A stretch of DNA of 64,000 nucleotides from NCBI GenBank assembly GCA_965250105.1, contig OZ252290.1, positions 3,682,346 to 3,746,345 on the forward strand. The letters are read 5' to 3'. A model generated the notes under the pieces. It saw only the letters and a list, made by a program, of their open reading frames with translations, did not search any database and was not told where the DNA came from. Made by a program: the position numbers and the translations under genes. Shown piece after piece: positions 45,607 through 54,651 of this stretch (positions within the stretch are counted from its first letter, which is position 1; each line of letters opens with the position of its first letter). The DNA comes from JBCBSK01 sp965250105 (GTDB lineage Bacteria; Pseudomonadota; Alphaproteobacteria; Rhizobiales; Tepidamorphaceae).

Positions 45607-47250
45607 ATGGAAACCGATCTCAAGGAACAGGCCGAGCAGAACGGCCGGGCCAAGCCCGAAAGCCTCGATGCGCTGATCATCGGCGCCGGCGTGGCGGGGC
45701 TCTACCAGCTTCATATGCTGCGCGATCTCGGCCTCAAGGTGCGTGCCTATGACAGCGCGTCCAATGTCGGCGGCACCTGGTATTGGAACCGCTATCCTGG
45801 CGCGCGCTTCGATTCCGAAGCCTATATCTACCAGTATCTCTTCTCCGAGGAGCTCTACAAAGGCTGGAGCTGGAGCGAGCGTTTTCCGGGACAGCCCGAG
45901 ATCGAGCGCTGGCTGAACTATGTCGCCGACACGCTGGATCTGCGCAAGGACATCCAGTTCAATACTCTGATCGAACACTGCGCCTGGAACGCCGATACCG
46001 GGCGCTGGACGGTGACGACCGCCGATGGCGAGACGATCGACACCCAGTTCGTGATCACCTGCTGCGGCATGCTGTCGGCGCCGATGACCGAGGTGTTTCC
46101 CGGCCAGGACAGTTTCAGGGGCCAGATCTTCCATACCGCCCGCTGGCCGCACGAGCCGGTCGACTTCAAGGGCAAGAAGGTCGGTGTCGTCGGCATCGGA
46201 GCGACCGGGATCCAGGTCATCCAGACCATCGCGAGCGAGGTCGACGAACTGACGGTCTTCGTGCGCACGCCGCAATATGTGCTGCCGATGAAGAACCCGA
46301 CATATGGTCCCGACGAGGTCGCCGCCTACAAGGCGCGTTTCGGGGAATTGAAGGAGACGCTGCCGCGCACCTTCACCGGTTTCGAATATGATTTCGAGCA
46401 TGCCTGGGCCGACCTGACGCCGGAACAGCGCCGGGACGTCCTCGAAGACACCTATGCCGACGGGTCGCTGAAGCTATGGCTCGCCTCCTTCGGCGAAATG
46501 TTCTTCGACGAGGCGGTCAGCGCAGAGGTGTCGAACTTCGTGCGCGAGAAGATGCGCGCCCGTCTCAAGGACGACCGGCTGTGCGATCTTCTGATCCCGT
46601 CCGATTACGGCTTCGGCACCCATCGCGTGCCGCTCGAGACCAATTATCTCGAAGTCTATCTCCAGCCGAATGTCGAAGCGGTGAACTGCCGTGACAATCC
46701 GATCGACAGCGTCACGCCCGAGGGCATCAGAATGGCCGACGGCACGGTCCATGAACTCGACATCATCGTGCTCGCGACCGGTTTCGATGCCGGCACCGGC
46801 GCGCTGACCCGGATGGACATTCGCGGCCGCGACGGCCGGTCGCTGACCGAGGACTGGGGCAGGGACATCCGCACCACGATGGGCCTTCAGGTGCACGGCT
46901 ATCCGAACATGTTCACGACGGCCGTGCCGCTCGCTCCCTCGGCGGCGCTGTGCAACATGACCACCTGCCTGCAGCAGCAGACGGAGTGGATCACCGACTG
47001 CATCCGCTACATGCGCGACAACGGCGTCAAGGTGATCGAGCCGACGGCCGAGATGGAGGAGAGCTGGGTCCGGCATCACGACGAGACGGCCGGCGCCAAT
47101 CTCATTTCCAAGACTACGTCCTGGTATCTCGGCTCGAACGTGCCGGGCAAGCCGCGCCGGGTCCTGTCTTATACCGGCGGGGTCGGTGCCTATCGCACGA
47201 AATGCGCCGAGGTCGCCGACAGCGGCTATCGCGGTTTCGCCATGCAGTAG
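45607..47250 (+). CDS. Baeyer-Villiger monooxygenase (type I, FAD/NADPH)
   Basis: A 547-residue flavoprotein that inserts one oxygen atom next to a carbonyl, turning ketones into esters or lactones with NADPH and O2. The FAD site GAGVAG is at residues 26-31, the Baeyer-Villiger fingerprint FxGxxxHxxxWP is F160-R-G-Q-I-F-H166-T-A-R-W170-P171, and the NADPH site GIGATG is at 186-191. NVGGTWYWNRYPGARFD is also typical. Family members use cyclohexanone, larger rings, aliphatic ketones or steroids; the substrate is not deducible. ATG 45607 has GGAGG 13 bases upstream; the longer frame lacks support. Confidence 0.93.
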   Translation: METDLKEQAEQNGRAKPESLDALIIGAGVAGLYQLHMLRDLGLKVRAYDSASNVGGTWYWNRYPGARFDSEAYIYQYLFSEELYKGWSWSERFPGQPEIERWLNYVADTLDLRKDIQFNTLIEHCAWNADTGRWTVTTADGETIDTQFVITCCGMLSAPMTEVFPGQDSFRGQIFHTARWPHEPVDFKGKKVGVVGIGATGIQVIQTIASEVDELTVFVRTPQYVLPMKNPTYGPDEVAAYKARFGELKETLPRTFTGFEYDFEHAWADLTPEQRRDVLEDTYADGSLKLWLASFGEMFFDEAVSAEVSNFVREKMRARLKDDRLCDLLIPSDYGFGTHRVPLETNYLEVYLQPNVEAVNCRDNPIDSVTPEGIRMADGTVHELDIIVLATGFDAGTGALTRMDIRGRDGRSLTEDWGRDIRTTMGLQVHGYPNMFTTAVPLAPSAALCNMTTCLQQQTEWITDCIRYMRDNGVKVIEPTAEMEESWVRHHDETAGANLISKTTSWYLGSNVPGKPRRVLSYTGGVGAYRTKCAEVADSGYRGFAMQ

Positions 47251-47368
47251 CGTCATGTGGACATCACGTCCGACGGCGACAGTTATGCGTTTTCGGATGT
47301 GACGATGGCGGGCCGGGGCGTCATGCCTGTGATGCCCTTGGCCCGCCCGGATAAAGGGGAGAGTGAAC

Positions 47369-48139
47369 ATGGGACGCCTTGACGGAAAAGTGGCCATCGT
47401 AACGGGCGGTGCCGCCGGGATCGGGGAGGCGACCTGCCTCCTGTTCGCGGAGGAGGGTGCCAAGGTGGCCGTCACCGACCGGGATGAGGCGGGCGGCGCG
47501 CGCGTCGTCGAGGCAATAACGGCGCAGGGCGGCGAGGCGCGCTTCTGGCATCTCGATGTCGCCAGCGAGCCCGATGTCGCGCGCGTCTTCGACGAGGTCG
47601 AGAAGGCCTATGGGCGGCTCGACGTGGTGGTCGCCAATGCCGGCATCACCGGACCCAACGTGCCGACCCATGAGGTGACGTTGGCCGATTGGGAAAAGAC
47701 CTTTTCAATCAATTCTACAGGCGTGTTTCTTTGTACAAAATATGCAGTGCCCGCCATGCGGCGCGCCGGCGGCGGATCGATCATCAATCTCTCGTCGATC
47801 TACGGCATCATCGGCGCCAGCGATCTGCCGCCCTATCATGCCTCGAAGGGCGCGGTGCGCTGCATGACGAAGAACGACGCGCTGTTCTACGCCCAGGACA
47901 AGATCCGCGTGAACTCGGTGCATCCGGGCTATATCTGGACGCCGCTGGTCGAGGGTCTGGCGATCGAGAACGGGATCGATCCGGCCGAATTCCGCGCCAC
48001 GCTCGATTCAAAGCACCCGATCGGCCATGTCGGCGAACCCTATGATATCGCCACGGGGCTCGTCTTTCTCGCCTCCGACGAATCGAAGTTCATGACCGGA
48101 GCCGAACTCGTCATCGATGGCGGCTACACGGCGGCCTGA
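47369..48139 (+). CDS. short-chain dehydrogenase/reductase (SDR)
   Basis: A 256-residue classical SDR with TGGAAGIG at residues 12-19, D-x-x-D near 37-40 (NAD preference suggested by TDRDE), NAG at 90-92, N115, S142 or S143, and the catalytic Y156-x-x-x-K160 (YHASK). It probably oxidises a secondary alcohol to the ketone used by the neighbouring monooxygenase. ATG 47369 is chosen since GGGGAG lies upstream at the right distance. A 45-base AT-rich tract around 47699-47748 stands out from otherwise GC-rich codons. Confidence 0.9.
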   Translation: MGRLDGKVAIVTGGAAGIGEATCLLFAEEGAKVAVTDRDEAGGARVVEAITAQGGEARFWHLDVASEPDVARVFDEVEKAYGRLDVVVANAGITGPNVPTHEVTLADWEKTFSINSTGVFLCTKYAVPAMRRAGGGSIINLSSIYGIIGASDLPPYHASKGAVRCMTKNDALFYAQDKIRVNSVHPGYIWTPLVEGLAIENGIDPAEFRATLDSKHPIGHVGEPYDIATGLVFLASDESKFMTGAELVIDGGYTAA

Positions 48140-48274
48140 CGCCCTTTCGGCGCACGCGACCCACGGACCGGCTCGCAGCCGACCGGGCGCCTCGATCTCT
48201 CGACGGACCGGGGCGCATCAAACGACACTCAACGAGAAACAAGAGCACTTGAATTCAAATTGGGAGGACGATCC

Positions 48275-49468
48275 ATGACAGCACAATTCAAGGCCAAGGC
48301 GGACGCCATCCTCGACGGCGTCACGACATCCGATCCCGGCGTCGCCGGCGTGGTCGCCATGGTAACCGACCGCGACCAGAACATCTATGAAGGCGCGGCG
48401 GGACAGCGCGTGCTCGGCGGCGATGCCGACATGACGACCGATACCGTCTTCGCGATCTTCTCGACCACCAAGGCGATCACCGGCACCGCGATCCTGCAAC
48501 TCGTCGAGGAAGGCAAGCTCGACCTCGACGCGCCGGCCAGCACCTATGCGCCCGATATCGGCAAGCTTCAGGTGATCGACGGCTTCGATGCATCCGGCGA
48601 GCCGATCCTGCGCGCCCCCAAGCGCGACATCACGACCCGCATGCTGATGCTGCACACCGCCGGTCTCGGCTACGACTTCTTCAGCGAGACCTATAACCGG
48701 CTCGCCCAGGAGAAGGGGCAGCCGAGCGTCATCACGGCCTCGAAAGAAGCGATCATGACGCCGCTTCTGTTCGATCCGGGCGACAAATGGGAGTATGGCT
48801 CCAACATCGACTGGTGCGGGCAGGTGGTCGAGGGCATCACCGGCATGCGGCTCGGCGAGGTGTTCCAGAAGCGCATCTTCGAGCCGCTCGGCATCGAGGA
48901 CATGACGTTCTCGCTGACCGATGCTTTTCGTGCCCGACTCGCCGGCATGCATGCGCGCAACGCGGATGGTTCGCTGTCGCCGATGCCCTTCGAACTGCCC
49001 TCCGATCCCGAGATCCATATGGGCGGCCATGGCCTCTACGGTACCGTCGGCGAATACATGAAGTTCATCCGCATGTGGCTCAATGACGGCAAGGGGCCGA
49101 ATGGTCAGGTCCTGAAGCCTGAAACGGTGCGCATGGCCGAACGGAACCATCTCGGCGACAAGAAGATCACCATGCTGCCGGGCGTCATCCCGTCGCTGTC
49201 GAACGATGCGGAGTTCTTCCCCGGCCTGTCGAAGTCCTGGGCGCTCACCTTCATGGTCAATGACGAGGCCGCGCCCACGGGCCGGCCGGCCGGCGCACTC
49301 GGCTGGGCCGGTCTCGCCAATCTCTTCTATTGGGTCGACCGGGAAAACGGCTTTGGCGGCTTCTGGGCGACGCAGATCCTGCCCTTCGGCGACCCGGCGT
49401 CGTTCGGCGGCTATCTGGACCTCGAAACGGCGTTCTACGACCAGCTCAAGATGAGCGCGGCGGCCTGA
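48275..49468 (+). CDS. serine hydrolase of the beta-lactamase-related (class VIII esterase) type
   Basis: A 397-residue enzyme with the catalytic S63-T-T-K66 (FSTTKAITG) and the second motif Tyr174 in [16 protein letters not shown]. This points to EstB/class VIII esterases rather than true beta-lactamases; there is no signal peptide, so it is cytosolic. Given its place after the monooxygenase and dehydrogenase it probably hydrolyses the ester or lactone formed by the Baeyer-Villiger step. GGGAGGA lies six bases before ATG 48275. Confidence 0.88.
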   Translation: MTAQFKAKADAILDGVTTSDPGVAGVVAMVTDRDQNIYEGAAGQRVLGGDADMTTDTVFAIFSTTKAITGTAILQLVEEGKLDLDAPASTYAPDIGKLQVIDGFDASGEPILRAPKRDITTRMLMLHTAGLGYDFFSETYNRLAQEKGQPSVITASKEAIMTPLLFDPGDKWEYGSNIDWCGQVVEGITGMRLGEVFQKRIFEPLGIEDMTFSLTDAFRARLAGMHARNADGSLSPMPFELPSDPEIHMGGHGLYGTVGEYMKFIRMWLNDGKGPNGQVLKPETVRMAERNHLGDKKITMLPGVIPSLSNDAEFFPGLSKSWALTFMVNDEAAPTGRPAGALGWAGLANLFYWVDRENGFGGFWATQILPFGDPASFGGYLDLETAFYDQLKMSAAA

Positions 49469-49505
49469 GTCAATCTGAGTCCGCACCGACGACGTTGATA
49501 TTCGT

Positions 49506-49536
49506 CGTCATTGCCGGACTTGTTCCGGCAATGACG
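49506..49536. repeat. palindromic REP-like element
   Basis: CGTCATTGCCGGA (49506-49518) and TCCGGCAATGACG (49524-49536) form a perfect 13-base stem with the loop cttgt. Elements of this sequence type are common between genes in alphaproteobacteria. It is 37 bases beyond the esterase stop. Confidence 0.7.
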
Positions 49537-49581
49537 GCCGTCGGTCCATTGCCGCTGCCACAGGAAACCCCATCTGGTGAC

Positions 49582-49623
49582 AACCCGCCCGACGCCCGCT
49601 GGCGTCGGGCGGGTTTTTCTTTT
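49582..49623 (+). terminator. strong intrinsic terminator after the esterase gene
   Basis: AACCCGCCCGACGCC (49582-49596) pairs perfectly with GGCGTCGGGCGGGTT (49601-49615) around a four-base loop, followed by TTTTTCTTTT on the plus strand. This is the clearest rho-independent terminator in the window and ends the ketone-metabolism unit. Confidence 0.92.
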
Positions 49624-49808
49624 CCAAAAAGTTGTCAATCAGTCTCGTTTAGTCCAAATCCGTCATGCGACAAACTGCGTAGATCGGGCATTACTGTCAC
49701 AGCGATCTTCCATCGGCCGGCGCGATTGTCATGGCGTCACGGGTTTGGCGGTGGGACGGTCTGCCACTTTCGAGACCTGATCCGATTTTGGAGAGAGGGG
49801 ACATTCCG

Positions 49809-50246
49809 ATGCTCAAACAGCTTTCGATTTCCGTGATGACCGCTCTGACACGGGCCGGCAAGACGGGCGCGATGGCCGCCATTGTCGGGCTGACGGCCGT
49901 TTCGATGATGGGCGCGGCCGAAGCCGGCCAGATGTCGGGCACTGAGATCAAGGATACGATCTCGGGCAAGCGCATCTATCTCGCGACGCCGTTCGGCGGT
50001 GAGTTCCCGCTCTATTACAAGACGAATGGCCAGGTCGACGGGTCGGGCGAGGCGGTCGGTCTCGGCCGCTACATGTCGCCGACCGATAGCGGCCGCTGGT
50101 GGGTCAGTGGCAACCAGCTCTGCCAGCAGTGGCAGGAATGGTATGACGGCGAGCAGTTCTGCTTCACGCTTGTCGCCATGGACAATGACCGGCTACGCTG
50201 GATCCGCAATGACGGGCTCAGCGGGCGCGCCCGGATCGGCAACTGA
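49809..50246 (+). CDS. small secreted protein of unknown function
   Basis: A 145-residue protein with a signal peptide (hydrophobic part AMAAIVGLTAVSMMGAAEA, cleavage near residue 39) and a compact domain: MSGTEIKDTISGKRIYLATP, then YYKTNGQVDGSGEA, then SGRWWVSGNQLCQQWQEWYDGEQFCFTL. Two cysteines in the last part may form a disulfide. Similar small periplasmic proteins occur in Rhizobiales (some annotated DUF995-like or adenylate-cyclase-associated), but I cannot name a function. AGAGGGG lies nine bases before the ATG. Confidence 0.7.
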   Translation: MLKQLSISVMTALTRAGKTGAMAAIVGLTAVSMMGAAEAGQMSGTEIKDTISGKRIYLATPFGGEFPLYYKTNGQVDGSGEAVGLGRYMSPTDSGRWWVSGNQLCQQWQEWYDGEQFCFTLVAMDNDRLRWIRNDGLSGRARIGN

Positions 50247-50568
50247 GCGTCATCTACCGTTGCAGACCTTGACGCTGGGCCGATCGCGACCCGGCGACAT
50301 GGCGAAGAAACATGCCACGGCCCGCCCTTGAGCGGGCCGTATTTTTGCCCCATTTCCGGCCGACGGAAGCAAGGCGCTATTAACCAGCGCGACGCATTTC
50401 CGATAGCCGCGAGCCCCGATTAAGTTTCCGCCAACCGTTACCAGCCGACGGTGCAGTAGGCAGCCGTTCGACGCGATGGCATCCGTCATCGCCTTGGGAA
50501 CGGTGGAAGCGACATCCGGGCAGGGATGGATGATGGTCGATCGATCGAAGTCGGAGCAGGACGGCGTG
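50247..50568. other. intergenic region before rlpA
   Basis: This 322-base gap contains the terminator at 50317-50346 and then about 220 bases that must hold the rlpA promoter. No consensus promoter was strong enough to report. The first ATG candidates of rlpA (50530, 50533) also fall here. Confidence 0.4.
50317..50346 (+). terminator. intrinsic terminator after the small secreted protein gene
   Basis: ACGGCCCGC (50317-50325) and GCGGGCCGT (50332-50340) form a nine-base stem with a six-base loop, followed by ATTTTT. It lies 70 bases after the stop of the 145-residue secreted protein gene. Confidence 0.85.
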
Positions 50569-51435
50569 ATGCTGTTGGGTATGGGCCGAAGCCGGTTCAC
50601 GGCTTTGCCCCGGATTCGCCTGCCCAAGGCGTTTGTTGTCCTGTCTGCTTTGGCGCTCGCGGCCTGCGGCAGCGCGTCGGGGATAGATCCCGAACTCGGC
50701 GTTTCGGCGAGCCCGCGCGTCGTCGATGCCGGCAATACCATTCCGCGCGGCGGCGGGTCCTACAAGGTCGGGCGCCCCTATACGATCCGTGGCCAGACCT
50801 TCGTGCCGCGCGAAGACCCGAATTACGATTCCGTCGGCGTCGCGTCCTTCTACGCGCACGCCTTTCATGGCCGGAAGACCGCCAATGGCGAGATCTTCGA
50901 CATGCATTCGCTGACCGCCGCGCATCCGACCTTGCCCATGCCGAGCTATGTCCGGGTCACCAATCTCGAGAATGAGCGCTCCGTCGTCGTCCGCGTCAAC
51001 GATCGCGGGCCCTTCGCGCGCGGCCGCGAGATCGATCTGTCGCTGCGCGCCGCGCAGGTCCTCGGCTTCAAGCATCAGGGCACCGCGAAGGTGCGGGTGC
51101 AATATGTCGGCCCGGCGGCGCTGGCCGGTAGCGACGAGGACTGGCTGACGACCACCGTGCGCCATGGCGGCGAGGTCGCGAATCCGGTCCTGGTCGCCGA
51201 TGCTGGCGATACGTCCACGCCGGCCCCGACCAACCGCCCGCGCACGATCGCCGACGCCATCGACGCGGCCAGCGACGTGCCGGCGGCACGCTCCTTCGCG
51301 CCGGCGCGGTCGTCGAGCCTGGTCGCGGGCTATCGGGCGGAACAGCCGCCGTCCTGGCAGGCGATGTTCGACGCGGCCTTCGGCCATCTCCAGCCGGATT
51401 GGTCGCTCTTCGACCGTCCGGCCACCGATCGCTGA
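50569..51435 (+). CDS. rlpA: RlpA-type septal ring lipoprotein / lytic transglycosylase
   Basis: RlpA is an outer-membrane lipoprotein that cleaves denuded peptidoglycan at the septum. The lipobox LALAAC is present, followed by a double-psi beta-barrel with VGVASFYAHAFHGRKTANGEIFD, here shown by HGRKTANGE, and VVVRVNDRGPFARGREIDLS, shown by NDRGPFARGR. The C-terminal 110 residues have no obvious SPOR domain. ATG 50569 is chosen (288 residues) because AGGA lies seven bases upstream; 50533 is an alternative. It precedes the D-Ala-D-Ala carboxypeptidase gene. Confidence 0.9.
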   Translation: MLLGMGRSRFTALPRIRLPKAFVVLSALALAACGSASGIDPELGVSASPRVVDAGNTIPRGGGSYKVGRPYTIRGQTFVPREDPNYDSVGVASFYAHAFHGRKTANGEIFDMHSLTAAHPTLPMPSYVRVTNLENERSVVVRVNDRGPFARGREIDLSLRAAQVLGFKHQGTAKVRVQYVGPAALAGSDEDWLTTTVRHGGEVANPVLVADAGDTSTPAPTNRPRTIADAIDAASDVPAARSFAPARSSSLVAGYRAEQPPSWQAMFDAAFGHLQPDWSLFDRPATDR

Positions 51436-51581
51436 CGCCCGTCGAAACGCACCAGGCCGTGCGCTGACGCCTCTGGCGGGTCGCGCGGGCTTGGGCGCGC
51501 GCCGAAGCCATGGTAAATCCGGCCTGGCATGGTCGGGTGTGGCCGCGGCTTCGGCGATCGTCGGGCTTTGCGAAACACGGG

Positions 51582-52811
51582 ATGAAAGCGGCGATGTCGG
51601 GTGCAACGATATCTCACGGGCCGATCACCGGTCGGACACCGTCTCATCGGAAAGCGGCAAGCACGGCGGTCATGATCGCCGTGCTGGTGATGACGGTCCT
51701 AGTCGCCATGGTCGCGGCGCCCGCGACCCAGGCCGCCGAGGATTTCGACACGCGCGCCGAATATGCCTTCATGATCGACATGGAGACGCGCGCGGTTCTG
51801 CTCGAGAAATCCGCCGATGTGCCGTTCGCGCCGGCCAGCATGGCCAAGCTGATGACGGCCGAACGCGTCTTCGCGGCGCTTGAAGCCGATCAGTTATCCC
51901 TCGATGACGAGATTCTGATCTCGGAGAAGGCCTGGCGCATGCGCGGCTCGCGCATGTTCGCCGAAGTGGGCAGCCAGATCCGGGTCGAGGATCTCCTGCG
52001 TGGCCTCATCGTCCATTCGGGCAATGACGCCGCCGTCGCGCTGGCCGAGGCGCTGGCGGGCAGCGAGGAGGCCTTCGCCGAAGACATGACCGATCGCGCC
52101 CGCGACCTTGGCCTGACCAATACGACCTTCACCAACGCGTCCGGCCTCGACGATCCCGAACAGCGCTCGACGGCGCGCGATCTCGCCGTCCTGGCCATGC
52201 ATCTGATCGAGACCTACCCGCAATATTACGGGTATTTCTCCGAGGAATCCTTCACCTGGAATGACATCAACCAGTCCAACCGCAACAGGCTGCTCGGAAC
52301 CCGCCTCGGCGTCGACGGGCTGAAGACCGGCCATGTCCAGGCGTCGGGCTATGGGATGGTGGCTTCGGCGGTTCAGGACGGCCGCCGGCTGGTCCTCGTC
52401 GTCGGCGGGCTCGGCTCCGAGCGTCAGCGCGAGGATGCGGTCCAGAAGATCCTGTCCTGGGGCTTCCGCACCTTCCAGCCCATGGTGCTGTTTCCCGCCG
52501 AGGCGGAAGTGGCGCGGGTTCCCGTCTTCGGCGGCGACGAAAACCGCGTGTCGGCGGGCGGCCTCGGCCCGGTCACGGTACTTGTCCGCCGCGGCGTCGA
52601 CCGCACCGATCTGCGCGGCCGGCTGATCTATGACTGGCCGGTCGAGCCCACGGTGGAGCGCGGCGATCCGGTCGGCGCGCTGCATGTCCTGCATGACGGG
52701 CGCGTCGTGGCCGAAGTGCCGCTCTTCGCGCTCGAAACCGTGGGGCCCGGCGACCTGCACGAACGCGCCCTGGACGGTGTCGTCGAATTCTTCGCCCAGA
52801 TGCTGCAATGA
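51582..52811 (+). CDS. D-alanyl-D-alanine carboxypeptidase (PBP5/6 type)
   Basis: A peptidoglycan carboxypeptidase of family S11 that trims pentapeptides in the periplasm. The active-site motifs are SxxK (PASMAKLMT), SGN (VHSGNDAAVAL) and KTG (DGLKTGHVQASGYG), followed by the C-terminal PBP5 beta domain. A signal anchor with AVMIAVLVMTVLVAMVAAPA precedes the mature region. The start is uncertain (51582 or 51594); neither has a strong ribosome site. Its stop overlaps tmk by ATGA, starting the dac-tmk-holB-metG-tatD-MBL series. Confidence 0.93.
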   Translation: MKAAMSGATISHGPITGRTPSHRKAASTAVMIAVLVMTVLVAMVAAPATQAAEDFDTRAEYAFMIDMETRAVLLEKSADVPFAPASMAKLMTAERVFAALEADQLSLDDEILISEKAWRMRGSRMFAEVGSQIRVEDLLRGLIVHSGNDAAVALAEALAGSEEAFAEDMTDRARDLGLTNTTFTNASGLDDPEQRSTARDLAVLAMHLIETYPQYYGYFSEESFTWNDINQSNRNRLLGTRLGVDGLKTGHVQASGYGMVASAVQDGRRLVLVVGGLGSERQREDAVQKILSWGFRTFQPMVLFPAEAEVARVPVFGGDENRVSAGGLGPVTVLVRRGVDRTDLRGRLIYDWPVEPTVERGDPVGALHVLHDGRVVAEVPLFALETVGPGDLHERALDGVVEFFAQMLQ

Positions 52812-53608
52812 TGCCGGCCGCCGATGCGTGGGATGACGCGGCCGATGGTATGGGGCAGTCGGTGCGGCGCGGCCGTTTCATCTCGTTCGAAGGCGGCGAG
52901 GGCACCGGCAAGAGCACGCAAGCACGACTTCTCGGCAAACGTCTCGGCCAGAAGGGCCTCGATGTCGTTCTGACCCGCGAACCGGGCGGTTCGCCGGCGG
53001 CTGAACTGATCCGCAGGCTTCTGCTGCTAGGCGTCGCCGAACCCTTCGGTCCGGAATGCGAGACGGCGTTGTTCTATGCCGCGCGCGGCGATCATCTCGA
53101 TCGCGTCATCCTGCCCGCGCTCACGCGCGGCGCCTGGGTGATCAGCGACCGGTTCAGCGATTCGACGCGCGCCTATCAGGATCTCGCCTATCGTCTGCCG
53201 ACCAGCGATGTCGACACGGATGTCCCCTCGGAGGCGTTTCATCGCGCCCATGGGCTGATTGAACGTCTCGAACGCGGCGTTGTCGGGCAGAACGCGCCGG
53301 ATCTGACGCTGATTCTCGATCTCGACCCGGAGATCTCGATCCAGCGGGCGCGTGGCGAGACCGCGAAATCAGCCACGGGCGCGGGCGCCGATGTTTTCGA
53401 GGACCGCGACATCGCCTTTCATCGCGCGGTCCGCGAGGCCTTCCGCAACATCGCCGACGCCGATCCCGACCGTTGCGTCGTCATCGATGCCTCGGCGCCG
53501 CGCCGCAGCGTCCAGGCGGCCATCTGGAAAGAGGTGCGCACGCGTTTCGCCACGGATCTGAAAGCCGTGGCGGCCGACGCGGCCGCCGGCGCGGGTACCG
53601 CGTCATGA
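52808..53608 (+). CDS. tmk: thymidylate kinase Tmk
   Basis: Tmk phosphorylates dTMP to dTDP. The 266-residue protein has the P-loop EGGEGTGKST at residues 28-37, the DR motif in VISDRFSDSTRAYQD and a LID-like basic segment. It carries about 20 extra residues at the N-terminus and an Ala-rich tail. The start overlaps the dac stop (ATGA) and the stop overlaps holB, suggesting coupled translation. Confidence 0.95.
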   Translation: MMPAADAWDDAADGMGQSVRRGRFISFEGGEGTGKSTQARLLGKRLGQKGLDVVLTREPGGSPAAELIRRLLLLGVAEPFGPECETALFYAARGDHLDRVILPALTRGAWVISDRFSDSTRAYQDLAYRLPTSDVDTDVPSEAFHRAHGLIERLERGVVGQNAPDLTLILDLDPEISIQRARGETAKSATGAGADVFEDRDIAFHRAVREAFRNIADADPDRCVVIDASAPRRSVQAAIWKEVRTRFATDLKAVAADAAAGAGTAS

Positions 53609-54582
53609 GCGACGATCCGGCGCGCCAGCGGGCGGACATGTTGACGCGGCCCGTCATCGGCCATGACGTGATCCGTGACAAGCTTGTTCAGGCCCTGTCG
53701 GCGGGGCGGCTGCACCATGCGCTGCTGCTGTCCGGCCCGACCGGGATCGGCAAGGCGACATTGGCCTGGTCGCTGGCCGCCGATCTTCTGGCCGAGGGCG
53801 ACGACCGGGAGAATGTGATCCGGCAGATGGGCGCGTCGGCCCATCCGGATCTCGCCATTCTGGAAGGCGAGGGTAATGGCCCCGGTTTCGCCGGCACCAA
53901 GACCATTCCGGTCGATCGCGTGCGCGAGGTGATCCGCCGTCTTGGCCATTCCTCGGGACGTGGCCGGCGGGTGGCGATCATCGATGCCGTCGACCAGCTC
54001 AATATGAATGCCGCCAATGCGCTGTTGAAATCGCTCGAGGAACCGCCCGAAGGCGTCGTCTGGATCATGGTCGCCCATGTGCCGGGGCGGCTGCCGGCGA
54101 CCATACGGTCGCGCGCGGTGCACTACCGTCTCGGCCGGCTGACCGACGACGATGTCGCCTCCGTGGTCGAGGCGCATGGCCTGGCGCCCGATCCGGCGCT
54201 TGTTGGGCTCGCCGATGGCCGACCGGGTCGCGCCGTCGCGCTCGCCGAGGTGGGGGAGGGTGACGATGTCGCCCTGTTCCGGGCCGTGCTCGCCGGCGAG
54301 AAGGCGCCGGAGGCCCAGGCCCTGCGTGGTCTCGCCGAACGGCTCGGGCGGCGCAGCAATGACGCGGCCTATGCGGCCATCGTCGAGACCTGGTTCACGG
54401 CGCTGCACGAGCGGCTGATGGCGCAGGTGGCGGCGGGCGCGCCGCCGGCCGCGCTTGCGGAACTATCGGAGCTATGGAACAACTCCACGGCGTCGATCCG
54501 CGACACCGACGTCTTCAATCTCGATCGCATCCGCCTCATCGACAAGCTTCTCAGCGAGCGGCCGACGGAGCGCGCATCCTGA
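53605..54582 (+). CDS. holB: DNA polymerase III subunit delta' (HolB)
   Basis: The delta' subunit is part of the clamp loader. The 325-residue protein has LHHALLLSGPTGIGKATLAW (P-loop near residues 44-51), VDQLNMNAANALLKSLEEPP and a sensor region IRSRAVHYRLGRL. It has no cysteine at all, so the zinc-binding module found in E. coli delta' is absent; as far as I know this is usual in related bacteria. The ATG at 53605 overlaps the tmk stop; the longer frame from 53473 lies inside tmk. Confidence 0.93.
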   Translation: MSDDPARQRADMLTRPVIGHDVIRDKLVQALSAGRLHHALLLSGPTGIGKATLAWSLAADLLAEGDDRENVIRQMGASAHPDLAILEGEGNGPGFAGTKTIPVDRVREVIRRLGHSSGRGRRVAIIDAVDQLNMNAANALLKSLEEPPEGVVWIMVAHVPGRLPATIRSRAVHYRLGRLTDDDVASVVEAHGLAPDPALVGLADGRPGRAVALAEVGEGDDVALFRAVLAGEKAPEAQALRGLAERLGRRSNDAAYAAIVETWFTALHERLMAQVAAGAPPAALAELSELWNNSTASIRDTDVFNLDRIRLIDKLLSERPTERAS

Positions 54583-54651
54583 CCGGGAGGGGGCAGGCTC
54601 GCGGCGGCCGGCGCAGGACAGGCCAGCTTCACTCCGACCCCAGCGACAGAC

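Larger units (their letters stand above)
49469..49808. other. intergenic region with repeat and terminator
   Basis: These 340 bases follow the esterase gene and precede a small secreted protein gene. They contain a palindromic repeat (49506-49536) and a strong intrinsic terminator (49582-49623), marking the end of the monooxygenase-dehydrogenase-esterase unit. The rest, 49630-49808, presumably holds the next promoter. No gene is supported. Confidence 0.6.
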
